This document shows positions 1 through 12,200 of a stretch of DNA of 64,000 nt, piece after piece. The notes beneath the pieces were generated by a model. The model ran no database searches. It was not told the DNA's origin and saw nothing but the letters and a program-made list of their open reading frames with translations. Source of the DNA: Thamnaconus septentrionalis (taxonomy: Eukaryota > Chordata > Actinopteri > Tetraodontiformes > Monacanthidae); the NCBI GenBank assembly GCA_009823395.1, contig CM020510.1:11660273-11724272 (forward strand), read 5' to 3'. The first letter of the stretch is position 1. Every line of letters begins with the position of its first letter. Made by a program: the position numbers and the translations under genes.

Positions 1-1579
1 TTCTTGCAGCTGTTTAATTTTTTTTTTTCTTTTAATCTATTTACTTGATTAGGACAATGCGCATTAATTAACATGTCAGCAAAAGCATCAATGTAAATAT
101 GCCAGAGTTAGCATAAATGCTCATTTTAATCTGTTGTCCTAAGGCAGATGTTTAAAAACATAGAAACAATACATTATATATTCACAATGCACTATGATAA
201 ATGGATAACAGAAACAGAATTAGTTCCAATTCACATAGAAAAAATGAGATGATTACTCATGAGGGCAGGTGTGATTTGTTATTAACCACCGGTTAAGTTT
301 TTTTCTCCGTTTTCCAAACACGTGGAGGGTTCAGCAAAGCATCAGTTTTAGCAGGACACTACAGAACCTTTTCAAACTGCTTGGTTTTCAGGACAATATC
401 TTATCGTCTTCAGTAAATGAAAAGGGTTTCCACCCTTTTATCTGATGCCAAGATAAAAAACACCTGCAACTCCTGCGCTGAGTTTTCGTGCCATGTTTGG
501 ACGGATGAAATATAAACATTATTGCTTTTAGTTAAACATTAATCATTGTGCGACTGCCTTATCTTTCCCAGCCTTCCTTCTGCTCTTCTCCCTCAGCAGT
601 CCCTCCCACATGCATCCTGCTTTTCCCTGTTGTAATGTTTTAGTTTTTTACAAAAACATAAAATAAGAGAGGTTTATGCTGCATTTCTGTCTGTGTTTCG
701 TCTGTGCAGAATCTATGATGTTCAAGTCAAGTGTAAATATCCCAAGTATTTCTGGCAGTGCAGAATCACTTAAGGAGGAATCAGAGAATGACTTCTCCCT
801 CCAAGTGCAAATGGTATTTAACGGACTCTGACCTATTAAGCCGATGGTGTCATTTGAATGAAGCCTTATCAAATTAAGTAGCCGTGTGATTAAATGATAA
901 ATGACAGTTTGAGGATATCTGATGTGGTCATGCACGCAAATCTGCTGCAGGCTGACTTGGACGTCACTTCGGTCTTCATTGTTATTCCTTCCTCTCCCAT
1001 TTGACTGCAGCGTGTGATGCAGGAGCTCCAACAGTCTGTGTTTCACACCTCACCTTACGGCACTGAATAAAGAATGCAGCATCAAGTCGTTTCACTCCAG
1101 ATCTGAGTTGCATGAGTAATGATTCTTAATTTAATGTTTTATTTAAAATCTGGTGTTTATTTTCCAAGCTCAAGTTGAACCTCTAATCTCTGTTTTTTTT
1201 GCATTTGAACAGAATTGATGTGGAAAAAAACGGACAGCATTTACAGTTGGACGTATGTCGAATCGAAATGTTGTGCGTGATCGTAAACTTGTTCTCTCCG
1301 TTCGTGTGTCATGTCGGGTCGTGATTATCTGGGTCACATATTAATAATCTACTCTGGGCAGTTTTCCCATGTTAATCTAATGGGCAAACTGGCGGGGTGA
1401 AGGTGGATCACGAGCTGGAACGCGTTCAAGATGAAAGTCATAAACGCAGATTATGGCGGAAAATCAACATCTGTTCATGCAAACAGCACGAAAAACTTGC
1501 ACGTCATTTTAAAATCTTGCAAATGTTCAGAAATTGTTTTACAGAATTGGGTTTGTTTCTGTTTGCTGTGCCCTTCCAG
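1..1579 (+). other. sequence upstream of first supported eml2 exon
   Basis: It is probably intronic to the long eml2 transcript, because the exon at 1580 begins mid-codon. I see no exon with convincing splice sites and coding character. A 22-bp word (335-356) is repeated exactly at 20011-20032. Confidence 0.5.
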
Positions 1580-1810
1580 ATGACACAGTGTCAGCCAGCA
1601 GCAACATGGACATGGAGGACCGGGTCTCCCACCTGGAGCAGAAGCTCCAGCTGCAGGAGGACGAAATCCAGCTGCTCAAGTCGGCTCTGGCCGACGCCCT
1701 GCGCCGCCTGGGCTGCTGTGAGGAGCAAACCCTGAGCGTGCAGCCTGGAGGCACCCAGGCGGCTGGGAGGAGGTCTGCGGCCGCCGCAGCTTCGGCTCCG
1801 CCCACCAAAG
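1580..1810 (+). CDS. eml2: eml2 exon: coiled-coil segment
   Basis: Acceptor CCTTCCAG precedes 1580 and the donor GTGAAC starts at 1811. After a split Asp codon the exon reads DTVSASSN, then a heptad-patterned helix containing RVSHLEQKLQLQEDEIQLLK, then ALADALRRL. This is the trimerising coiled coil of EML1-4. The tail is Ala/Gly/Pro-rich and ends in PPTK with one base over. An in-frame ATG at 1606 could serve as a start if an upstream exon is non-coding. Confidence 0.93.
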
Positions 1811-3095
1811 GTGAACCAGGGCGCTGATGAGCAGCTATTTCCTGGGATGATTGTGATTAGGGGTCTGAAAATACAGACAGTTTAAGTTCCATAGCACTCT
1901 GTGAATGAATTTTTGGGTTGTTACACGGTTAAACAAATATGCAATGCTGTTGGTTCAGCCTCTGTTTCATGTGTGGTCTTCTCAGTGCGGCAGCTCCTCC
2001 AGGCTCTCCCCTCCAGACCTCTGAGCAACGGCTACACGGTTCAACAGAAACGCCTCCTCTCCTCCCCGTCCTCTCCCAAGAAGGAGGTGCTGCAGTCCAT
2101 CAAGAGGTATCGATCCCCATCTATTATTTTGACACATTAGCTGCGTTTCCGTGACAGTTTTTCGCAAAAGAGAAGCGACATTCTAAAATTTCGACAAAGT
2201 ACAATTGCGATTCTCAGGTGTTTCCATTGAATGGTGTAAAACCGTGATTCTCGTAAAATCTCGTCCCCCACGAGACCCCACTTTGAGGAGGATAGAGAAA
2301 CAAAACATAATGCGTCTTGGAGCAGCTATTTCAGTTGTTTGCTGTCAATATTTTTTTCTTTGAATGTTTGAATGTCTTTGAACTTTTAATGTTAGTGTCT
2401 TTTTATCTTTTGCTTTGTGTTCATTTTACATGGTCTCTCTTCTTTTAAATCATTATATCTTGTTTTTAATGTAAAGCACTTTTAGTTACATTTTGTCTGA
2501 AATAAACTTTCCTTGCCTTGATAATTAGTCATTCTACAGTTACAGTTTACATTTTACAATTTTTGCAGTTTTACAGTCCTATTTGGCTGTAATTCCTCTC
2601 CTCTCCACTAGGAAGAGTATGTCAACGGAGCGACTCACCCTGATAAGGAGAGAGATGGGAGCGGAGAGTCGGAGTCGAACTACCTCCTCCAGCAGCTCCT
2701 CTGGAGGCAAAAGGTAATAGCTTGATCCGAATTGAACAGTGTTCCCTTGAGCAGGTGCACGTTAAATCACTCCATGCGGTGGAAGAACAGCAATTACCAG
2801 CACATTTTACACAAACTCACATGTTGCAAAAAACAATCAAAAGCAATGTGAAATAGAGCGAGAACTGTCTAAAAACTGCCGTCTCCTGCTGCTGCGTTTC
2901 AAGAAAAATGCAGAAGTAAATTGCACGTTTCACTGAAGTGACACTAATTTAAAGCCCGTAATTTTCCCCTCGGTTGAACGACCAGCCAAACACAGAGTCT
3001 TTGTTTGTCAGAGGCGGATGAAGAGCGGAGTGATCATTATCTGATCCGGCTTTTGCTTTGCATGTTCCAGTGTGAGAGCAGCTGACGCTCCTGAG

Positions 3096-3157
<62 letters not shown>

Positions 3158-3239
3158 AGGCTTCAATTATTCAGACCTGGGAGTGTTTTTGAAGGCTGGG
3201 CATGAATCGTCAACATTAATGTAGTCTGATGTCTCTCAC

Positions 3240-3282
<43 letters not shown>

Positions 3283-6200
3283 GTTGTTTCATTTCCACAT
3301 TCAGCACTTTGTTGCACTCACGATGAAACACTCACATGTCAGCACAAATTCTGTTTTTACCCTTAATGGCCTTTGAAGTCTTTAGTGACGCAGTTCTGAG
3401 GCCCCGGGAACCCGTTGGTCCCCTTCACTGTCCTGTCTTTTGTGAACAAATCATTTTTTTTTTGCCTGTATTCTTGTTGTTTTGATTCATCTGAGATTAT
3501 TTCATATTTCTTAACATTTTCCATATTTCTTTCACTCAATCTAAAATGTTTTCTTGTCTGCACTCCTGTTTTATGTCAGGTTTCTCTTCCTCTTTCCTTC
3601 TTTCATACTCTAACTTCCTTCTATTGCCTTTTGGCTTCTCTACTTTAGCCTTTTCAGTGTCTTTCTCTCTCTTTATTTTCTCCTCTTTTCTCTTCCTTAA
3701 CCCCCCTCCTCTCTCCCTCTTTTCTGTCTCCTACTCTTTCTGCTGGATGGATCACATTTCCGCTCCCTGTAAAAACGGGAGTGTGGTTCGCCGGCATGAG
3801 GGGGGCGGGCCTTCACGGTGAGGGAGACGCACTCTGATTGGATGGTGGGTGGGGTAAAAGTTTGGTAAGAGAAGGAGGAAGTGTGTGTGTGTGTCACTGT
3901 GGCTGTTAGACACAACAGGAAGCAGCACTGCTCACCACTGCTCACTGTCAACGCTAACGGGAACTGAGCTGCCATGAAGAGATCATCCAGGTAAAGAAAA
4001 AAACCTTCTGCCTTATGCCATCATGGATCTGAAGAGCAGAGAAGGCTTTCTGACAAAACTTTATGCAGGATTCTTGAGGGCTACCACAGGTGTCAGTGTG
4101 ATTTGGTAGATAAAAGTTTTTGGCTTTTGCCTTTTCAGAACTAGATGCAAAAGCCTGAAGTCTTTTTTTGATAGATAATTGCAACTATACTTTGAAAAAA
4201 AACCCCTCTTTTCCTCCTTTTCGAAATGGCTCAGGGGCTGCACAGCTGGGTTTGCAGTGAAATGTTCTCCCGCCGTGCTTAAGATGTGGTTAGTCTCTGC
4301 CAGTTGCTGTGGTCCGGCTGTTAGGCAGCTGCAGGGGGATGTTTTCATGTTGCCGTGACAAACACAGTCCTCACGCAAACCTTTTGCTTCAGTAGGTTTC
4401 CAAGTGTTTAGAGCTGTAGGGAGGGGCTGCAGCATTAGACACCAGGCCCAGACGGTTTAGTGGATCAAATGGCAGCAGGCAGATCTTATGAACTGTAAGA
4501 GAAGATCAAGTAACAGCTAGTTGAAGTTAGCACCTTCCAAAGTCACTGAAAATGTGTTTTATGGATGTTGACTTTCCAAAGGCTGAAGCGGTTATCTTCC
4601 TTCTGTCAGTAATGCCACATGCTGTGACACGCCTTCTCAGCTGTCACTATGACATTATACCTTTAGGCATTTTGAAGATAAAACAGGGCGAGTGCACTCG
4701 GCAGCTCTGTCTGTCAGCTGGTTGGCGTTTGGAGCTGAATGGATTTGGACAGACGTGGTGAAATGCACCTTTATCTCTCAGACTGAAGGCGACGGGTCTT
4801 TTTCTAATTTTCACCGTTTAATGCGAAAACAAAGATCACCAGCTCGCCACCTGTTGTTTTAAATTTTGACGCCCTGTGTGGTGTTTTTGAACGCCTGAAT
4901 AAACCTTTGCTGGAGGTTTCCCAGGAATTCTCGCACGGTTGAATGCACTTTTTAAAAAGTGATCAGCTGATTTTTCGGAATTTGAATGACGTACCCTAGA
5001 GAGGCTGCCGCTCTGTGAGCCCGACTGGCTGCAGCTGTCAGGCTGCTTCTGCTTATCCTGCACAAACACACCACATTGATTGGACCTGGTGTTCTACAAG
5101 TATAGCAGCATATTGATAGTGTTGCAGAGGGCAGAGCTGCTGAGTGCTGCTGAGGTTTCTGCTGCACGCATTGTTTTTTTTGTTTTTTCGAAAAGAGTTT
5201 AATTTGAATCAGCTGTACTTTTAGGCCATTCACGGAATCACATAAAAGAGTATTTAATGTGTTGTTTTCATCCGTCTAATGACTAACAGATACAGTTGTG
5301 GTTGCCTTCTGTTTTTATTGGTCAAAATGATACTTATTTTTCAAAGTACTGTGAGATGAGTTTCAGAAAAAAATGAACACAGTCATCTTTAGAAATGCAA
5401 TCAACAGACGGAAATGGTTTATGATGGTTTCCCGTCTTCCCCTCTGCTTTTCCAACGACTTTGTTGTAATGTGGAACACTGTTCAATCTCCTTCTTGCTT
5501 TAGCGGCTTGAGTATGTGGTTGTGCGTGTCCATTAACTGAACCACTGCAGTACATCAGCGGTAACGAGCAGCCAAATGGACACACAGTTGACCACTTTGA
5601 CCACTCAGGCGTCCACTGTCACCCATTTTCTGTCCATGGCAGCTCCTCTGCACTTGTAAAGCTCAACGCCATCTTTGCTATATCTACTTTGCTATGGCAT
5701 CTTGTCATTTATATTCATTTAAGAGATTGAATCCAATTACAATTTGAAATACATTCAGTCCAGGATGCTGATAAAACCAAGCGGGTTCTTCATTTAGTAG
5801 TTAAAGCTTTGTTTTAAAATTAACAAAGAAATATACATTTGTCTGAATCAAATGAAAACACCAAACACTAATTTCTGAGAAATTTAGGTCTGGTGTCATT
5901 CATCATTTTTCCCACCTTTCAAGCTCTCATCACATCACATCTCCCCAGCATGTTTTACTCCAAATATCAGTTCTTCCTCCCCCAGACGTTTTCCAGAAAT
6001 TTTTAATTTTGTTCATTAATTTTGGAAGATTGAAATCTGGGAACAAATCTCAAGCAGCCAAGCCAAAAAAACGAAAGAAAGAAAAGAAGCTCATTAATGA
6101 AGCAATTAATTATCGCTTTTGTCTCGAGGTTGAAGGTGTTCTTTGTTGTTTTTTTTTAATTCCTGGCTACACTTCTTTGCTGTCTGGAACCTTTTCAGAG

Positions 6201-9200
6201 GGTGTTTTGGCTTCAAAAGTTCTGAAAATGTCAAAAACAGAGTCTCAGGGAAAGACGAGCCATCTTTTTTCTACCAGAAAATGTTTTTTTGAACTCTCAT
6301 GGTTCCTGCTCCCAAAGTTCTTCCATGATGTTTGATTTCTAAGACTCTTGGATATGGACAAGTTTTGTCCTGGTGTTATTTTATTTTTGTGTTTTTTTTT
6401 TTTTTTTGACACCGTGGAGGCATCCGCTAAATGTCAACAGCGCGCAACGCTCTGCATGTTAATGAGCGCTGTGTTTGTGCCGTCCCTCCCCCTGGAAACC
6501 TGCTGACTGGGCCTGCAGCCACAAGTCCCTTTAGATCCTCAGTCCTGTCTGGCTGCCAGTTACCCAGCATGCCCTGCTCCTCTAATTACCGTCTCTGGAT
6601 CCGCTCTGCGCTCTGATTGGCTGTACGTGTGCCGTGCCTTGCAACAGGACAAATTCGGCGCAGGAGACAACCAGGCCTTTGTGTGGCTACTTTAAAGAGC
6701 CAGAGACGTCCAGCCTGGTCTTCTCCAGCCCAGCAGATACAACACAGACCACACAGTGGGCTCCCACATCGGTCGCCTGCTTTTATTTTATTCTATTATT
6801 TAGACCTTTAAACAGATGAGAAAACACAGACGGACTCGGAGTTGAACTGGGCCCAGCTGAGGTGCTTCTCTGGTCCTTTGCTTGAAGAATTCACAGCTTA
6901 TGGGATTGTTTGGTTTCAATTTTAACTGTCAAACTTTGATGTAACTCTGTTATATCTACTGTAATAAACTTTTTTCTGGTGATTTTCTGGCCTTTAGCAT
7001 TTTAGTCAACGACTAAAAGACCATAACTGAAAAATCTACAATACAAAGATTTGCTATGAATCGCATTTCAGCTCACAGTCGACCTGTGAGCCATTTTAAA
7101 GGCGTTTATTTTTGTATTGCGGTCTATGGGAAAAATGCTTTTTGGGCCCATGGGATTTTTTTTTCTGCAGTACCTCGAGTGTCCACTGGGACAATCGGCC
7201 CGACGCCATATTGCCAGTCCGATCTCCAGTTCTTATAATGCATGCATGGGCTGTGAGTGTTTGACAGGCTGGCTGACTCAGGAAGAGCCTCAGCGGTGGA
7301 GGCGGTAGATGATGAGGCAGCTGCAGGTTGTGATTGGCAGCTGCGGTGACCCTACGTGGCAGAACGGCTGACCCACCGGCTGTCGTGTTGCGTTCAGGGT
7401 ACACGTCCGATCTTGATCTTGAGTGCTGCGTCTGACTTTTCCGTTTCCGCTTTGCTGCGATGTCACGAGTGGCGGATGGAGCCTCTAGTGTTTAAATGAT
7501 AACCGGTCTCGGCGTGCAGAGAACACACGCATCATCCGTCTTGACTCGCAGCTTTGCCCTCGGTCTCCTGACTGGATCAAAGATGCCTGTTGTCTTTGCT
7601 TTTCTTTATTTTTTTAACCTGTCTTTGTAAACACCCACGTTTGAAGTGTTTGCGTATTCAACTCAAAGACAAACAAAACTTTGTTTTAACCTTTTCGTTC
7701 TGTCACCTTCAAGTTGACTGAACTTCAGTTTGGATCTGTGGGTGTAATGTTGAATGCACAGTCTTGTCATTTAAGACAGTATGACCACTGCACGCAGAAC
7801 AATGAACATGCATGTGATGCTATTGGACCAAAAACCAGACCAAAAATGTGCAGATATTTTAAATGCAGCTCTGAGTCAACACAGACATGCAGGATTGCAC
7901 AATGCAAGAATGCAGCAAACCAGCAGCCTGCTGTGAGATGCACACTGTATTTATCGCCGACAGCCAGTGCTTTTCGCCGGTGCCAAAGTCACTCATCACT
8001 TGGATGTAAGAGAATGATGCGTGCTTTGTCACTATGTGCTGATGTGTTAATGAGTTAGCATAACATCGTCGACGACAACTTGTTTTCTGCGCCCAACTGT
8101 TGGGTATTTCAGTCAAACGGCTTGATGAAGTGAACAAATGATAAAATATGAATTCAAAGAGTTGATTTGTAAAACCCATGAGCAATCCCTAAGGTAAAAA
8201 ATATGTCTTTCAAACATCCAAATATTTTATTTGACGTGGCCCAAACAATCATATCACTCAGTGATGACTTTTTCTCTCTCTCTGTTTCAGTAAATCCAAA
8301 GAATGCACCCTGAATGCAGGTAAGATGACTTTTGGACCGCACTAACTTTTGACTAAATGACACTAAATCTAGAACATTTTAGAGTCACTTGCCCAGTGTG
8401 TTGAAGATCCTATATGAGAAATCCATTCTCCTCTTCCTCTTCTGACTCAGTCATGCTTAATGAAAACAACGCCCAGAATATAAATTACTGTCTTTCCATT
8501 TACTAATAATCAACATTTATATTTTCCATGAAGAGCCAGTTGTTTTTTCCTCTCCTGTAAACCCTCCCTCCCCCTGTCTCTGCTTCCAGAGGACGGCTAC
8601 GTCAGGATGTTCCTCCGCGGGCGTCCTGTCACCATGCACATCCCTGACGGCCAGAAGGAGAGCTACAGCCTCGAACACAAGGTGGCGCTGCCCGACCGCA
8701 AACTGAAACTGCAGTGGGTGTATCCTTGACAGAAGAAAGCAGTGCTGGTCTATAAAACTATGTTTTGTTTTGTTTTTTTAATCCCTTTTAATAGATGGGA
8801 AAATATCTTAATTTTGCATTGATCCGGTGCAGCTACACCCACGTTTCTCCTTAATAAAAACACTGCACAGGTACGGCTACCGTGGGCGTGACTGCCGCTC
8901 CAACCTTTACCTGCTGCCCACAGGCGAGATCGTCTACTTCAACGCCTCGGTGGTGGTGCTGTACAACACCGAGGAGCAGCAGCAGCGCCACTACCTGGGC
9001 CACAACGATGATGTCAAATGGTGAGAATAAAGCTTCTGTCTGTCTGTCTGTCTTCTGGCCGTCCTATAGTCTATAGTTGCCTTCTTATGCGTTGACTTAC
9101 TATTTATTTAACTGTAAATGCCGTTTTTACCAAACTGAAATATGAAAAATATACATGTCATTTGTTTTGAGTGACTTTATGCCTTGTTTGTTGTTGTAGT

Positions 9201-12200
9201 GTACGAGCAGTGCGAAACGACGCCATCTAGTGGTGAAATTGTCTCACATGGGTCCCCCTTCAAGGATAAATGACATATCGACTTTGTTTCCCGCTCGCTC
9301 TCGTCTCGCAGCTCCAGAGGCCGACTGTGTTTATCACTGACGTGACGTCGGGCCTCCTTAACGAGTTGCCATTTCGCATTCTGATTGAGCTCTGTGACTG
9401 GAATCGCTGCCATGTAAACAAACTCGATCCCCAGGAGGCATGCTGGGAAAGCCACTCATCTCTGCAGGGAAACAATCATGCACTTCTCTCCCACGGTGTC
9501 CCGCTGAGCTCTCTCCTTTATGCCATCAGCAGTTTGAAAAAAAACAACCAAATGTGTCGCAGGAAACGCGGGGTTGACGTGATCATGACAATCCAGCCTG
9601 TGTACAAGCTATTCTGTCCTATATTTCCCTTCTATTTTTGCCAGACAAACGTCGTCTTTTATTTTAGGAGTCAGGAATGCTTTCAGCGACGGCAGAGCAA
9701 CTTTCACTTAGTCACTTAGTTTTCAATGCAATGTGCACTCGTATTTCCTGTACGGCAGTTTTCATTGAGTGCGAAGTGATAATAGAGTCCTGATTGCCTT
9801 CTTCTCCTCTTAGCCTGAGCGTGCATCCTGACATGGTCACCATAGCAACAGGCCAAGTGGCTGGAACCTCTAAAGATGGAAAGGTAGTGCGGAAAAAATG
9901 CTTCCCACACTTTCTCTGCTTCATATGTATTTATCTGCTAGATCTTCTTTGTTGTATATCTAACACAGAGTCTCTGTGTCCTGTCCCGTTCAGCTGCTGG
10001 CTCCTCACGTCCGCATTTGGGACTCTGTGAGCCTCAACACGCTGCACGTCATCGGGACGGGGGTGTTTGACCGGGCGGTCACCTGCGTGGCCTTCTCCAA
10101 GTCGGTAGGAAAACTTAAAACAGCTGCAGGGTCACAGCAGGTTCCATCACGTCTCACACACACACGTAGGCCTCCGTCCATCTCTAAACTCGCTGCTTTT
10201 CCCCATCAGAACGGCGGCGCGTTCCTCTGCGCCGTGGACGACGCCAACGATCACATCCTGTCGGTTTGGAACTGGCAGAAGGAGAAGCAGCTGGCTGAGG
10301 TCAAGGTGATTGGAGGCTTTTTGTGTTTGGACGCTGCTTTGTGTTTCTATTCCATAATGTCATAATGGATGAGATTTTTTGCCATTTCTTTGTGTCGTTT
10401 CCTGTCTCAGTTCATTTTAAGCCGGAGCCGTTGACCTGCAGATGTGAAAAAATACCCACATTTATACAACAATGTTAATATGAAAGAGAAGGCTGGTTAA
10501 AAAAAACTCTAGTGTGTCAACGTAATCAAAATTGTAGATTTTTATCCAGGAAAATACAAATCCCCCAATAAGAATTTTTGGCCTATTTGGTGCTAAAATC
10601 CTGCAAACAAATAAAAAATTCCTGCAGATTGTGACTTTTTCTTTCTTTTCCTAAACTTCATAATCATTTATTTCTCCCCCTTGCTCTGCAGTGCTCCAAT
10701 GACTCCGTACTGGGAGCCGTGTTTCATCCGATGGACGCCAACCTGATTGTCACCTGTGGAAAATCTCACATCAACTTCTGGACCATGGACGGCTCCACCC
10801 TGACTAAGAGGCAGGGCTTGTTCGAGGTGAGAACACTGCTGCAGAATCCAGTCGGCCGCAGGGACTTTGGAACTGTTCGGCTGACGACCGCATGCTCTTC
10901 GCCTCACGCTAGAAACACGAGAAGCCAAAGTACGTGCTGTGCGTGGCGTTTGCTGAGAACGGAGACGCCATCACAGGAGACTCCAGTGGAAACATCTACG
11001 TCTGGACCAAAGGTGGAGACTCACTCAGATAAATTCCAACACCCTTTTCCATATATTGAGAGAAAATATGAATCATATTGACAGAAAATAAGACATTAAT
11101 AAGAACGTCTGGCTGTGCTCCTGATTTCCTGCATCTTCTGACCGACAGGTGGAAACCGAATCAGCCATCAGGTGTCGGGGGCCCACGAGGGAGGAATCTT
11201 CTCCATATGTGTCCTGAAGGACGGCACCATGGTGTCCGGAGGAGGGAAGGACCGCAAGGTGGTGCTGTGGGGCCATGACTACAGGAAGAAGGAGGAGATG
11301 GAGGTGATGACCTTTGTGCATTAGAGATCCTTTTCTGTTTTTCATTTTTAAATCAGGCTCTGGAGACTCTCTGAGGGAAGAACATGAGGAAAAAAAACAA
11401 TTGACATGAAGCGCAAACTGATAGTTGTCCTAACAGTGCCCCCTGGTGGTGTGTGCGTCCAGGTGGGCGAGTCTTTCGGCCCAGTTCGGGCTCTGGCTGA
11501 AGGTAAACCAGGAGAACTCTTTGTAGGAACCACCAAGAATGCCATCATCAGAGCTGCTTTCCCCGACACTCTGACTCCCATCGTGCAGGTACAGTGGCCA
11601 CAGAAAAAAAACTCTCAACATATTTGTAAACTGCTGATAAAGTTCTACGGAAAAAAAGATATAGATTTTTTTTACTTTTATATATACTCTTAGGGTCACA
11701 CAGATGAGCTGTGGGGTCTCGATGTCCATCCTTCCATGGAGCAGTTTGTCACTTGCTCCCAGGACAAACAGGTTCACCTGTGGGACACCAGCACCCATCA
11801 ACCCCTGTGGAGCAAGACCATCGAGGTGGCCGCGCTTTAAGCACCGACGACGATGCCTGGATCTTATTAGATGGTGATGTCATGTTAACACCTTCTGCTG
11901 TTGTCGTTCTTCTACTCCAGGATCCAGGGAGGTCTGCAGGTTTCCATCCCTGCGGGTCCGTTCTGGCTGTGGGGACCATGTCCGGCAGGTTGGTCACATA
12001 CTTCTTTTCGAATCTTTGTTTTTCATCTCGGACTCCAGTGGAACTGCGTCGCTTCATCGGTTTCCAAAATGGCAACATAGATCTGCAGAAATCAGCATGA
12101 TTAACCCTCTGTTTGCAGTCAGGTTAGCACACTGGGCTACGGTTAGCTTCTTCCAGAACAAAAAGATGCATTTGTGGGCTATCAGTGCCCTTTGTGACAT

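Larger units (their letters stand above)
2714..8290 (+). other. eml2 large intron (5.6 kb)
   Basis: The longest eml2 intron separates the coiled-coil/linker exons from the HELP/WD exons and hosts the internal promoter. It holds a (GT)n tract (3099-3156) and an (ATC)n tract (3241-3282). At 6540-6625 there is a promoter-like patch with a ZNF143-like half-site (CCCAGCATGC) and an inverted CCAAT box. No further coding exon could be supported; the small open frames in it show no family likeness. Confidence 0.8.

Noticed and set aside
648..1046. Minus-strand 132-codon frame
   Set aside because: No family similarity, AT-rich composition, and it lies in the presumed eml2 intron.
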